This document shows, piece by piece, positions 40,105-48,909 of a stretch of DNA of 64,000 nucleotides. Under the pieces are notes generated by a model. The model saw nothing but the letters and a program-made list of their open reading frames with translations. It ran no database searches and was not told the origin of the DNA. Every line of letters starts with the position of its first letter. Position 1 is the first letter of the stretch. This DNA comes from Pseudodesulfovibrio hydrargyri. GTDB taxonomy: Bacteria > Desulfobacterota > Desulfovibrionia > Desulfovibrionales > Desulfovibrionaceae. The stretch covers positions 2,323,590 to 2,387,589 of the forward strand of contig NZ_LKAQ01000004.1 of the NCBI RefSeq assembly GCF_001874525.1. Reading direction: 5' to 3'. The translations under genes and the position numbers were made by a program.

Positions 40105-40383
40105 CGTGTTTTCTGACTGTCTGCCAACCAGAAATGCCAGCCTGCGTGGTTGGCAGCGTTAGGCTGATTTGGTTTGAGGTGATTCTTTCAGCTAATACCA
40201 GCTGGTTTTTGCTGACGAGTTCAGTGAAAACTGGATGGTTTTTTGTGGCGTGTTGAGCTGTGACTGGAAAGCCGGTTTACCGGCTATTTAGTTTTGCTTC
40301 TATCTCTACTACGTGGCTTTTCAAAGAAAAGATTGATAGAATATAGAAGTTTTGAAAACTGTTAACTAGGAAGCCGTCACTGT
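40105..40383. other. Junction between core and accessory region
   Basis: About 280 bp without a gene. It contains an inverted repeat TGCCAACCA / TGGTTGGCA (40122-40156) and one copy of the AGCCGG-TTTA-CCGGCT hairpin. No tRNA gene or clear attachment-site duplication could be seen. Confidence 0.45.
40266..40289 (+). repeat. Dispersed AGCCGG hairpin, copy 1
   Basis: GGAAAGCCGGTTTACCGGCTATTT. It shares GGAAAGCCGGTTTACCGGCT with copy 2 at 52436 and differs by one base from copy 3 at 55923. It lies upstream of the HNH gene. Confidence 0.8.
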
Positions 40384-41178
40384 ATGAAAGGTATCTCAAT
40401 TCTGACGATCAAAAAGCTCTATGCAATGTCAGGCAATGAATGTGCAATGCCCGCTTGTGATACAAAATTATTTTCCAAGGCAGGAGTTTTTCTTGGGGAG
40501 ATTTGCCATATCAATGCTAAAAATAGAAATGGTTCAAGGTTCGATCCAAACCAATCAGACGAAGAGCGAAACGGTTATGACAACCTTCTAATTCTTTGTC
40601 CTAACTGCCACACGATTATTGACAGTCGGGAAGATTGGTATCCCGCCGAAGCCCTGAGAGAGATTAAGAAAATTCATGAAAGTAATCGTGGACGAAAAGA
40701 AAATGATGAAGACATGTTTAAAGCACAGCAGATTTTAAATACCTCAGCGGCTGTGAATGTCAGCAATTCAAGTAATGTGGTGGTAAATAGTCCTGGAGCT
40801 AAGCAGACTACCATTTTACAATTCAAGACACCCAAGAAGGCATCTCCATCGATCATTCCTCCTTCTGATAGTGTCGCAAATGATCGTTTATCTCGTTCAT
40901 ATATAAAACATTTGATTGATCGTTATAACGACTTTGCAAGCAAGAATAAGAACCGAAGGGCAAAATTTAGCTATGCTGTTATTTACAGTAGCATCCAGAA
41001 GCAGTTTGGAACGAAGTGGGATTTATTGAGTGTAAATGATGTCGAAGCATGTGCTGAGTTTGTTCAAAAGAAAATTGATAATACGATTCTAGGAAAACTC
41101 AATAAGTCAAAGGGGCGCAAGAATTATTCAAGCTTTAGTGAGTGGAGTGAAATGTATCCAAATTTGAAGCAATCTTAA
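40384..41178 (+). CDS. HNH nuclease-like protein
   Basis: A 264 aa protein. The N-terminal 80 residues form an HNH/zinc-finger nuclease: Cys20 and Cys25 (ECAMPAC), GEICHINA with His42, then NLLILCPNCHTIID with Asn67, Cys72, Cys75 and His76. A central stretch (about 115-140, AAVNVSNSSNVVVNSPGAKQ) is Asn/Ser/Val-rich like a short beta segment. The C-terminal 100 residues are basic and helical and unrecognised. ATG 40384 has only a weak ribosome site. It precedes a coiled-coil membrane protein by 32 bp and the two may work as a nuclease-plus-membrane pair in defence. Confidence 0.75.
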   Translation: MKGISILTIKKLYAMSGNECAMPACDTKLFSKAGVFLGEICHINAKNRNGSRFDPNQSDEERNGYDNLLILCPNCHTIIDSREDWYPAEALREIKKIHESNRGRKENDEDMFKAQQILNTSAAVNVSNSSNVVVNSPGAKQTTILQFKTPKKASPSIIPPSDSVANDRLSRSYIKHLIDRYNDFASKNKNRRAKFSYAVIYSSIQKQFGTKWDLLSVNDVEACAEFVQKKIDNTILGKLNKSKGRKNYSSFSEWSEMYPNLKQS

Positions 41179-41210
41179 GAAGCCTGTGTTGTTTAATCGG
41201 AGGAGTTTGT

Positions 41211-41750
41211 ATGAATATGCCATCGCTGCCAGCCAATAATGTGTATGCCTACCTTACTACAATTGGAATAGCTCTAATATTGTTTGCAATGGTTGTTCCT
41301 CAAAAGAAAGAAAGTGAATATCTATTGCTGATAAGCTCAACAGAAGAAGAACTGAAAATTGCAGAGCTAGAAATGGCCGAAGCAAACAGGCAACTTAATA
41401 ATCTTAATGAACTGTATGAACTCTCTCAGAGAATTGAGAGCAAGATGTTTTTTAACTACGAGAAAGACACTCCTGGGATGACTGGTGAACAGCTAGTGAA
41501 ATTTATTAATGAACGATTTCGTGATTATAAACGATCTATGTTTGACAAAGAAGACGCAATCGCAAAAGTTCAAGCTAAAAGGGTGTCTTTAATGGCATCT
41601 GTTGATCAAAAGAGCAAAATGATTGAAGCACGCGGAGCAGTCGTTGAAAGATATTGGATGCTCGGAAAAGTGTGTGTCTCATTAGGCTGTGGATTGCTTA
41701 TAGCAATTATTCCGTGGTGGAAAGAGCAGAGGAATATAAGCGCTATTTGA
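41211..41750 (+). CDS. Two-helix membrane protein with coiled coil
   Basis: A 179 aa protein with a helix near the N-terminus (about residues 14-28), a long heptad-rich helical segment (about 40-75, EEELKIAELEMAEANRQLNN) and a second helix near the C-terminus (about 155-172). The soluble middle would face one side of the membrane as a coiled coil. ATG 41211 follows a CGGAGGAG site. No family recognised. It is convergent with the DUF3883 operon. Confidence 0.7.
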   Translation: MNMPSLPANNVYAYLTTIGIALILFAMVVPQKKESEYLLLISSTEEELKIAELEMAEANRQLNNLNELYELSQRIESKMFFNYEKDTPGMTGEQLVKFINERFRDYKRSMFDKEDAIAKVQAKRVSLMASVDQKSKMIEARGAVVERYWMLGKVCVSLGCGLLIAIIPWWKEQRNISAI

Positions 41751-41811
41751 ATAGTTAAGGGGCATCTGAGGCAGGCATACGCTGGTGATGCTTGATGGTA
41801 GACTAGTATAT

Positions 41812-42648
41812 TTAGTGGTTTGCCCCTAAAGGGATTAGCACACTGGACCACGCTCCTTTTCCATTGTCTGAAGGGATATGAGGAAGAATTTGATCAACTG
41901 TGCGAATATGCAATTCGGGGGATTCTTTAGCCATGTCCCATATGTGAAACGAATACGCTTCGCCTATTTTACTAGCCTGATTCCATTCATTTCTTGTTAG
42001 ATAAAATCTAAGAGGGGAGGCTATTGTTGACTTGACTTCAACCATGATTGATATGATTTCTTCATCTTTGTAGTCGTAAGACAGTACATCGTACCCTGCA
42101 TAGTTATCATCAAGTCCTGTCCAGATAGGGGGCTTGGCAATCCCAAGACGTTCCAGTCTATCATTTTCGTAGCCAATGCTTAGTAATTCCGCCTCTCTTG
42201 CTTGTTCCATCTTTTCAATGTCGTTTTTCAGACGGGCATGTCCAGCAACATCGTCCCACCACCTGACTACATCCATGGGTGGCGGATCAATCATCAATCC
42301 CGCAGCACTAAATACATCTTGGTCATCCTGATTGAGTGTTTTTACAAAACGTTTTCGACCTGCTTTCATCATCTTTGACCAGATCGGCTGGTGTCGAATT
42401 ACAACAGCTTTTATACACTCTTGGTAGAACGGCAAGCCATTCATAGGGCAATCATCTGCTACCAATGTGTGGAGATAAGAGGAGGCTTGTAAGTCTAGAC
42501 TCAATCCGTCTGAATCGATCTTCTCAATCAGCTCAACGAGTTGTGAAACTCCTAGAGTTGGTTGCTGTTCAGCATATTTTCGAATGAGCTTCAAGCCTTC
42601 AAAAGAAGGGAGTGAAAACAAGCGCTCGGTAGGCACTCTCGAAATCAT
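41812..42648 (-). CDS. DUF3883-like PD-(D/E)xK protein
   Basis: A 278 aa protein. The C-terminal half matches the DUF3883 nuclease-like pattern: GYDVLSYDYKDEEII (Asp187), then VEVKSTIASPLRFYLTRNEW with Glu204 and Lys206, and a following Tyr/His/Trp segment YSFHIWDM. DUF3883 domains occur in helicase-linked restriction and DNA-repair proteins. The N-terminal 140 residues are helical and unrecognised. The start overlaps the SNF2 helicase stop by four bases, so it is coupled to it; it is the last gene of the five-gene operon. Confidence 0.8.
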   Translation of the reverse strand: MISRVPTERLFSLPSFEGLKLIRKYAEQQPTLGVSQLVELIEKIDSDGLSLDLQASSYLHTLVADDCPMNGLPFYQECIKAVVIRHQPIWSKMMKAGRKRFVKTLNQDDQDVFSAAGLMIDPPPMDVVRWWDDVAGHARLKNDIEKMEQAREAELLSIGYENDRLERLGIAKPPIWTGLDDNYAGYDVLSYDYKDEEIISIMVEVKSTIASPLRFYLTRNEWNQASKIGEAYSFHIWDMAKESPELHIRTVDQILPHIPSDNGKGAWSSVLIPLGANH

Positions 42649-44552
42649 AAGCCATCCGCCGGATCGATTGCCTTTCCCTCTAGTTCAGAGATTAAATCGA
42701 TGATGTCTTGGAGGCGAATATCGTAATCAATCGGATCTACGGCTTCTTCTTCATCAAGTGCTAATTCATGCAAATCTGGATCATCTAGGAGCACCTGCAT
42801 ATTCCTAATCTTCTCTGTTAATCTTCGGCTAACAGATAGATCAATGCTTCCTATTTGTGCAGGAGCTTTGGACCGATAAACGTAGATATTTGTCTCTTGG
42901 TCAGGAGGTAATCCTAGGCGATGAATTCGATCAATTGATTGAAGGTAGTGTGTAGAGACATAGCTTCTGTCTGCATAAATTGCATTATGACAAACAGTAT
43001 GAAGGCTAATCCCTTCGCCTGCTGCGGCAGGATTGGCGATTAAGACTCGACAATTTTTGTCTTCATGGAATTTTTTAATTCTACCTTCACGAGTCTCTGG
43101 GTCGCTTGTTGACCCAGAAGGCACACCGCCGTGTATATAGACTGGATTTAGATCAGCCAATGAAGACGCAAAGCTGTGTATGCTGTCGGTAAAGATTGTC
43201 CAAATGACACTCTTTTTGCCCTCGCTCGCGAGTAGTCTCACATGGTCCATGACAGCTTTCATTTTAGCTGAATGACCTTCTTCTAGGACTGTGTCTGCAA
43301 TTTTTGATTCTATTGAATAATCTTCGTTTGCCATAGCACTCAATGCCAGCACAGGATTCACAGAGAGTTGCAAGAGGCGCATTACTGATCTTCTTGCTTT
43401 TAGAATTTGGGTACTGGGCATATTCCTGCTGACTGTTCTCGAAAATTCCCTCAGGAATTCATTTCTCACGATTGAATATAGCGCAAGTTGCCCTGGCTCC
43501 ATGTCCACATCAATAAAAAATCTTTTTGCAGGCGGAAGACCAAGTTCTGTTTTAGTTGTCCTAACATAAAGGTTGCCGAGAACTTCCCTAGGGGTTTTCC
43601 CATATACAACCTCTAGCCCTAATCCGTGTCCTGGCCATAAAAAATCGAGCTGCGATTCAATATCAGATGCAGCTTGTGGCATAGGAGTACCGGTGAGGAT
43701 GTCTCTTCGTACTGGAAGTGTTGCTACACTGAGCAGGAAGGCTCCTCGCTGTGATGCCCATCCTGCTTTCATCCTATGAGACTCATCAAGAACAAGGTGG
43801 GTCGGTATTTTACTAATATGAGTGGACAGTGTCGATTGCTGACGGATCATTAAGTCGTAGGATATAATGAACCTTGTAGAGCCTGAGTTTAAAGCTGTTA
43901 TGATGTCTATTTCCTGGCCCTCTAGGAGTGTGAAAGGTTCATTCCCATTATTGGGAGAATCCTCTTCCATGCATTCATCAACAATATCTTTCCAGGCTTG
44001 TGTCGCCGCTTTAGGACATACCACAATAAAATGTTGACCCGCTGCGCGAGTCAATGTGTGAAGGGCAAAGGTAACGGTAGTTTTTCCAGCCCCAGGAACA
44101 GAGAAGTTGGCTCCATTCGAAAGAGAAAGTAGATGGCTTAAGTCTCTCAGTTGGAACTCTTTCAAATGTCGTTTGGTGAAGCCAAGATGTTGAAGTCTCG
44201 ATTCAAGTTCTGATGGTGGTATTTCTTCCACCAAGGTTTGCCTCTGCTCCCTTGCTTTTTTGATTTGTGCAGAGAAAGCCTTCAATTTATCAAGAGCATC
44301 ACCTTCAGGTCGGAAACGAAAGTTTAATGAAACCTGGCTGTTTTTTGACCCCAGTTCACGGACCAGTCCCAATACATCCGCCCAAGAAGCTTGGATTGTA
44401 TTGTTTGACGAAAGAAACTCGGTATTATTTGCTCTTACTGCTAGCTTAATCCTAGACCAAATAGGAGAGTCCGTTTCATTGGGGGGGACGGAAATAATGC
44501 CAGATTGATTGTGATGTGTCTGAATCGTCACAATTGTAGGAGTATTGCTCAT
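42645..44552 (-). CDS. SNF2-family DNA helicase/translocase
   Basis: A 635 aa superfamily 2 ATPase. Walker A VPGAGKTT (residues 152-159) is followed by IVVCPKAATQAW (Ia), DESHRMKAGW (Walker B, 256-265) and LTGTPMPQAASDIESQLDFLWPG, typical of SNF2 proteins. The second RecA domain has VIWTIFTDSIHSF, HGGVPSG and the motif VI region THYLQSIDRIHRLG (Gln-x-x-Asp-Arg-x-His-Arg). The first 140 residues are extra and acidic. Such enzymes translocate on double-stranded DNA in DISARM-like and other restriction systems. It sits between the ParB-fold gene (14 bp) and the DUF3883 gene. Confidence 0.92.
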   Translation of the reverse strand: MSNTPTIVTIQTHHNQSGIISVPPNETDSPIWSRIKLAVRANNTEFLSSNNTIQASWADVLGLVRELGSKNSQVSLNFRFRPEGDALDKLKAFSAQIKKAREQRQTLVEEIPPSELESRLQHLGFTKRHLKEFQLRDLSHLLSLSNGANFSVPGAGKTTVTFALHTLTRAAGQHFIVVCPKAATQAWKDIVDECMEEDSPNNGNEPFTLLEGQEIDIITALNSGSTRFIISYDLMIRQQSTLSTHISKIPTHLVLDESHRMKAGWASQRGAFLLSVATLPVRRDILTGTPMPQAASDIESQLDFLWPGHGLGLEVVYGKTPREVLGNLYVRTTKTELGLPPAKRFFIDVDMEPGQLALYSIVRNEFLREFSRTVSRNMPSTQILKARRSVMRLLQLSVNPVLALSAMANEDYSIESKIADTVLEEGHSAKMKAVMDHVRLLASEGKKSVIWTIFTDSIHSFASSLADLNPVYIHGGVPSGSTSDPETREGRIKKFHEDKNCRVLIANPAAAGEGISLHTVCHNAIYADRSYVSTHYLQSIDRIHRLGLPPDQETNIYVYRSKAPAQIGSIDLSVSRRLTEKIRNMQVLLDDPDLHELALDEEEAVDPIDYDIRLQDIIDLISELEGKAIDPADGL

Positions 44553-44566
44553 CGCGTTCTTCCTAC

Positions 44567-45895
44567 CTACATGCTATCGTTTTCAGTTCCGACCATACGT
44601 TTATCAACAGCTTCATTCATTTTGATCAAGAGAGCCTGAATTGATTCAATTTGCTTTTTCATGCCAGGCAAAGTGTGTTCGCCGGCAGATAGGACATCTA
44701 TGCCTGTAAGCTTTGCATTTACCTGAGATAATGCTTTGAGTGCAGCCTTTTCTGATTTTTTTCCCTTCTCTCGTTCAAGAGCTGTCTGACAAGCATCAAT
44801 CAGTGCGACAACAGCCTCTTCTTTTGATTCCTCATTTTTGAGAGCATCAATTATTAGGGAGTAGTCATTAACACCGTTGTCTTCTTCAATATCAATGAGA
44901 AAATCATCGTCTTCTGAGTCCAGGTCATCGCCAGTGGCATCATCTAAGTCCAACTGGTCATTAAGGATGTCGAGTACTTGTGGTGCAAGGTTTCCGAATG
45001 CAGCATTATAGGAGTATACACGACCAGGCACTTGATCTCTGTTTTCGTAGAGAGACCAAGCGATAACACGGCTAGCGTTCTGGAGCCCGCTTTCTTTTCT
45101 TGCAATTTTCTTAGGTATATCTCCGAATATTTGTTCGCCATCGCCACTTACTAAGTCGTACTGTCCTGGCTTACCTATCCATTCGTTCAAATAGAGGTCA
45201 GCTTCTTCTAATGACTGTAAGACGTTTTTAATGTCAGCCTCACTTCTACGCAGCCTGTCTCCAACTTCTTTCGGAGTTCTACCTTTATTTATCTGTCTCC
45301 TGACCAGTTGGGCATCACCAACCCAATCATATTCTAGTTTAGTCTCGGGCCGTGCTTGGAGGTCCGCTTCAATATCATCAATTTCATCAGCGGTAGTGTC
45401 AGGAGGTAATACAGCACATTCAACATGGCTAAACCGATTATCAACTGAGCCATCATCCCTTCGATAGAGCTCTCGCATGGCTGCCAGTCTGCGGTTGCCA
45501 TTAACCACAACTCCTGTGCTTGTAATAAGGATAGGCTCTCTTTGACCGTCCCTGCTCAGAACTTCTATAATAGGTGTGACATTTGTAGTTTTTCTTTCTG
45601 CAAGTTTTACTAACAGTGTGTGTTGTTCTGTTTGTACAGAGCTTTTCTCTTGGCCTTTTGAAAAATGATCTTTTTCTAAACCTTGTTTTGCAATTGCGCT
45701 TTGTTGTGCAGAGAAGACCCTACAATTACCCATTCTATATACAGGTAGGTTGATGCCTACAGATATGACTTTGGGAGTATACTCGCCGCCTCTAAATTCA
45801 TAGATTGGAGTTCCTGTTTTGTCTGAATTGTCAACTCGCTGAGCAATAAGTGTCTCTCGCTCAGATCTGGGTACGATGTTTATTTCATATTTCAC
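44567..45895 (-). CDS. ParB/sulfiredoxin-fold protein
   Basis: A 442 aa protein starting at GTG 45895, chosen because GGAGG lies five bases upstream. The N-terminal third has the ParB-like strand REPILITSTGVVVNGNRRLAAMRELYR with GNRR at 133-136, the nucleotide-contacting box. A helix-turn-helix-like segment (KGRTPKEVGDRLRRSEADIKNVLQ, around residues 205-228) follows. The C-terminal half is acidic (DLDSEDDDFLIDIEED) then helical. ParB folds bind CTP or act as nucleases or DNA sensors; DndB and DpdB are distant functional parallels in modification systems. Its job here is probably DNA recognition or switching. Confidence 0.82.
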   Translation of the reverse strand: MKYEINIVPRSERETLIAQRVDNSDKTGTPIYEFRGGEYTPKVISVGINLPVYRMGNCRVFSAQQSAIAKQGLEKDHFSKGQEKSSVQTEQHTLLVKLAERKTTNVTPIIEVLSRDGQREPILITSTGVVVNGNRRLAAMRELYRRDDGSVDNRFSHVECAVLPPDTTADEIDDIEADLQARPETKLEYDWVGDAQLVRRQINKGRTPKEVGDRLRRSEADIKNVLQSLEEADLYLNEWIGKPGQYDLVSGDGEQIFGDIPKKIARKESGLQNASRVIAWSLYENRDQVPGRVYSYNAAFGNLAPQVLDILNDQLDLDDATGDDLDSEDDDFLIDIEEDNGVNDYSLIIDALKNEESKEEAVVALIDACQTALEREKGKKSEKAALKALSQVNAKLTGIDVLSAGEHTLPGMKKQIESIQALLIKMNEAVDKRMVGTENDSM

Positions 45896-45917
45896 TTGGT
45901 CCTCCAGGAATTCAGAG

Positions 45918-46382
45918 CTATTCGAAAGCAACGATGAGAATAGGTACAGTTACTACTCGATCAAAAAGTTTTAATTCTCTACAAACTCTTTCGGCGTGAG
46001 CGATATTGTCGCCAATGATTCGTCCAGCTTCTTGTGTTGGAAGAGCAATCGCTGCGCCTTCTATTTTTCCAGCTTGAAATAAATACTGTAATTTTAACAA
46101 ATCATATGGAGCACGACTCATATTGCCTGTTTGAAGTTGAAACGCGAGATCATCCTTCAGAGAAAATACTTTTAATCCGAAATCGGGGTCTAGCTTTACA
46201 TTTAGGCCCCATCCCTCGTTTAAAAATTCCAACTCGACATGCTCGCGAATAGCAGAGGTGCATCTTGGTTCGATTTTGATAGCAGGTGCTTCGAATACGT
46301 CAGTAAGCCAGTCCTTCAAATCTCGGTTTTCCCAGACTGAGCCTGCATTGTGATGGTCATCGTATGTGTAAGCAAGTTTCAT
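45918..46382 (-). CDS. BglII-like type II restriction endonuclease
   Basis: A 154 aa protein of about the length of BglII-family enzymes. The core reads SLKDDLAFQLQTGNMSRAPYDLLKLQYLFQAGKIEGAAIALP; the FQLQTGN segment (residues 81-87) and the following conserved 'D-L-K-Q' helix resemble BglII's E-x-Q-x-GN active-site strand. If that alignment holds, the catalytic Glu is Gln82 here, which would be unusual. I chose ATG 46382 because AAGGGATGAT precedes it and it lies one base from the methyltransferase stop. BglII-type enzymes cut AGATCT; the target here is unknown. Confidence 0.7.
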   Translation of the reverse strand: MKLAYTYDDHHNAGSVWENRDLKDWLTDVFEAPAIKIEPRCTSAIREHVELEFLNEGWGLNVKLDPDFGLKVFSLKDDLAFQLQTGNMSRAPYDLLKLQYLFQAGKIEGAAIALPTQEAGRIIGDNIAHAERVCRELKLFDRVVTVPILIVAFE

Positions 46383-46383
46383 A

Positions 46384-47253
46384 TCATCCCTTTTGAGTTG
46401 GGTCATAAACCGGTTTATTCATTGGTCGTGTTCTTAGGGAGCCAGCCCTTAATTGATGGATTCGATCCCAAGCTATGTTGATGTATTTTTTGTCAACATC
46501 GCAGCCGTAGGCATTTCTGTTATGCTTTAAAGCTGCAATGGCTGATGAGCCAACCCCAAGGTAAGGATCAAGGACATTATCCCCCTCGTTAGTCAAAGAC
46601 AGGACTAGCCGTTCAACAAGTCCAACAGGAAACTGGCAAGGGTGCTCTGTTTTTTCGACATGATTTGCTTTGACATTAGGAATATCCCATACATCTGTGG
46701 GATTTTTACCTAGTGGGTTGCCAGATAGTTTGCCTTTGTTAGGACCTTTAAAGTGCTTTTTCTTTGGGTATTTGGAGGGAACTCTGATGGGATCAAGGTT
46801 AAAGGTGTAGTTATCTGACTTGGTGAACCATAATATAGTCTCATGCCTTCCTGAGAGGCGCTTCTGACAATGGAGTCCATGACCGAATATCCATATGATC
46901 CTATTCCGTAGAATCATCCCATGTTGTTTGAAGAGGTCATATAAAATAATATCTAGAGGGAATACCTCTCCATCACTTACATGATTGCCGACCTGCCAGC
47001 ATATAGACCCTTCTTCGTGAACTAATCGAACTGCCTCCGCAATACATGCTGCTTGCTCTTCGATATATTTATCTTGTGACTTTTTGCTCTCATATTCCTT
47101 TCCGATATTATACGGAGGAGATGTCGCAATTAGTTTCATAGATTCATTTGGGAATTTACGCATGTAGCTAAGATTGTCTTCTATAGCGATGTCAGCATTA
47201 ACATCGTTTTGTAATCTAATAACATTCCCATTTTTTACTTCTTTTTTACTCAT
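46384..47253 (-). CDS. DNA methyltransferase, beta class (N4-cytosine type)
   Basis: A 289 aa DNA methyltransferase. The catalytic motif IV TSPPYN (44-49) comes before the AdoMet-binding motif I region DNVLDPYLGVGSSAIAALKHN near the C-terminus (about 240-260), the beta-class order; TSPPY favours N4-cytosine methylation, as I recall for M.BglII. A target-recognition segment (about 130-215) separates the two. Start ATG 47253 is preferred over a TTG frame extension. It is the first gene of the operon and probably protects host DNA from the adjacent endonuclease. Confidence 0.9.
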   Translation of the reverse strand: MSKKEVKNGNVIRLQNDVNADIAIEDNLSYMRKFPNESMKLIATSPPYNIGKEYESKKSQDKYIEEQAACIAEAVRLVHEEGSICWQVGNHVSDGEVFPLDIILYDLFKQHGMILRNRIIWIFGHGLHCQKRLSGRHETILWFTKSDNYTFNLDPIRVPSKYPKKKHFKGPNKGKLSGNPLGKNPTDVWDIPNVKANHVEKTEHPCQFPVGLVERLVLSLTNEGDNVLDPYLGVGSSAIAALKHNRNAYGCDVDKKYINIAWDRIHQLRAGSLRTRPMNKPVYDPTQKG

Positions 47254-47574
47254 AGTATTTTTGCCTAGAGTTTTTGAAAAACATATGCGCTTACGCTTAT
47301 CAGACTGTCGAACTTCAAACAAGCGTTATAGTTCACATAAACAACGGATGTCCTTCACGTGACTGACCAGAGTTTGTCAGGTCCAAGTTGATAGCAAAAG
47401 ACCTAGTGGGGTCACAAGTCCAGCAGCCTCAGCTTTCGATTTTAATTTTCATTGTTTCAAAACTCACGTGACCTTGCTCCTAATTCAGACACGATTCTGG
47501 GGCCAGTCCTGCAGCGCAAGTCCGGCTTGTAAGTAAAGCTCCTTTGCGCTTTGAGCACTATGTGCCTGTATGCT
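47254..47574. other. Intergenic region upstream of the methyltransferase operon
   Basis: About 320 bp without a credible gene. It should hold the promoter of the five-gene operon on the minus strand and the terminator of the HEPN-like gene; CACGTGA occurs twice (47358-47364 and 47465-47471). No strong hairpin-T tract could be seen. Confidence 0.45.
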
Positions 47575-48396
47575 TCAATCGGATAGATCGTCTAACACGC
47601 GATCACATGCTGCTAGGAAGTCTTCTTTGGTTTCCGATGAAACAGAGTCTGGTCCTTCGTGTACCAGTTTGTTTCTGATCGAAGCTATGAAGCGAATTGC
47701 TTTTACTGAACCATTGGGGATCATCGTTTCAACACTTGATACTTTTTCGTGCAGCCCTCGACCAATAGCACCGTTGCTTTCAAGTAGTCCTTCAATCTGA
47801 GCGGATGATTTGATGAGATTGTCGAGTGAAGTATCATCTAAATCCACGGGATTTACTTCATAAGATTTGTAATCCCATTTTGAATCTATTGTGTCGGAGT
47901 TTTTTGCAAAGAAGTCTGACACATAGTTTTCAATGTGTTGATTATTGACAGAGTCTTGTGTTTCCCAGTTGCTTCTTAAAGATGAGTTGGCAGTCTCAGA
48001 AGGGTTAGAGGGCCAGTTGCCATAATCCATTTCATAGTTTCTTGTGTCTGCAACTGATTGATATGCAGAGTCGTTTTGGGGATGAGAGTCATCCCAAGTG
48101 TTTCTGTTTTCGGTGTCATCTGAACTGAGATAATCTTTAGTCTTATCGTATCCCTTTTTCGCTAAATAGAGTGTCGCTAAAGCGGCGGCTGCTTTTCCTG
48201 TAGTTTTAACCCATTTCTTTGCAACCCGTTTTGTCTCTTGTGGTTTTGCTAAGTCCAGTTCGTTATCTGAAATATTCTCGGTGTCTGAATTATCAATGGG
48301 GTCTGAGTGTTTTACGGGAACTTCTTCTGTCGTAATCTCAATGGCGACATCCTTCAGCTTTTGTGCTCCGTCCAATATCTTATCAAAAAGCCCCAT
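47575..48396 (-). CDS. Protein with HEPN-like RNxxxH C-terminal domain
   Basis: A 273 aa protein. Its N-terminal third (acidic, then a modestly hydrophobic Ala-rich segment at about 66-80) and its Asn/Asp/Ser-rich middle (about 90-175) are low-complexity. The C-terminal 85 residues look like a helical HEPN or DUF4145-type domain with RNKLVHEG (Arg241, His246), the R-x4-H signature of HEPN ribonucleases. A toxin or RNase role in defence is possible but the match is one motif only. Confidence 0.6.
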   Translation of the reverse strand: MGLFDKILDGAQKLKDVAIEITTEEVPVKHSDPIDNSDTENISDNELDLAKPQETKRVAKKWVKTTGKAAAALATLYLAKKGYDKTKDYLSSDDTENRNTWDDSHPQNDSAYQSVADTRNYEMDYGNWPSNPSETANSSLRSNWETQDSVNNQHIENYVSDFFAKNSDTIDSKWDYKSYEVNPVDLDDTSLDNLIKSSAQIEGLLESNGAIGRGLHEKVSSVETMIPNGSVKAIRFIASIRNKLVHEGPDSVSSETKEDFLAACDRVLDDLSD

Positions 48397-48523
48397 CGCT
48401 TCGTCTCCTTCCTTCGAATCAAAATCTAACTAGCCAAATTTTATTTTAAATTTAGCGTGAGGAGGTCCAATTTCGAGGATATTTTCCCACACATTCAGAA
48501 AATCCAAAATCAAGGAGAGTCGA

Positions 48524-48904
48524 ATGTGTCCAAATAGTTTCTCAATTATTTACTCTTATAGTCGGAAACAAGCAATTGCGGATGGGGTTTTGATCGACGT
48601 GTCGGACCAAGCGCGGGAAGCTGGATTCAAGCTCCCGGTTTGCGTCAGCGGTCATCTCTATCATGGGTATGTTGTTCCACCCGATGGAATGGATGGTGAG
48701 GGGCAGTCTGTCGAAGGGCGGCTGCATGATCTTTTCACCATGACCAAGGCTGCCATGGCTACCCGGTGGGAAGACAACCGAGTGTACTATCAAGTACTAT
48801 TCAAGATGCCGAGGTCCCTTGACCTAGTGAAGTGTCTCGCGATGGTCGGGCCAGGAGATGACATGGAACCTGTCATCACTCTCATGCTGCCTGAGGATGA
48901 ATGA
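48524..48904 (+). CDS. DUF6573-like protein
   Basis: A 126 aa protein. The N-terminal segment YSRKQAIADGVLIDVSDQAREAG (residues 12-34) is the recurrent core I recognise as DUF6573, common on plasmids and integrative elements. The rest is mixed alpha/beta with an acidic C-terminus (VITLMLPEDE). ATG 48524 has an AAGGAGAG site. Function unknown; useful as a mobile-element marker. Confidence 0.75.
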   Translation: MCPNSFSIIYSYSRKQAIADGVLIDVSDQAREAGFKLPVCVSGHLYHGYVVPPDGMDGEGQSVEGRLHDLFTMTKAAMATRWEDNRVYYQVLFKMPRSLDLVKCLAMVGPGDDMEPVITLMLPEDE

Positions 48905-48909
48905 GGTTG

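Noticed and set aside
41812..47253. Classification as DISARM, Dnd, Dpd or BREX
   Set aside because: Signature proteins of those systems (DUF1998, PLD nuclease, DndC/D, DpdA in the operon, PglZ) are absent.
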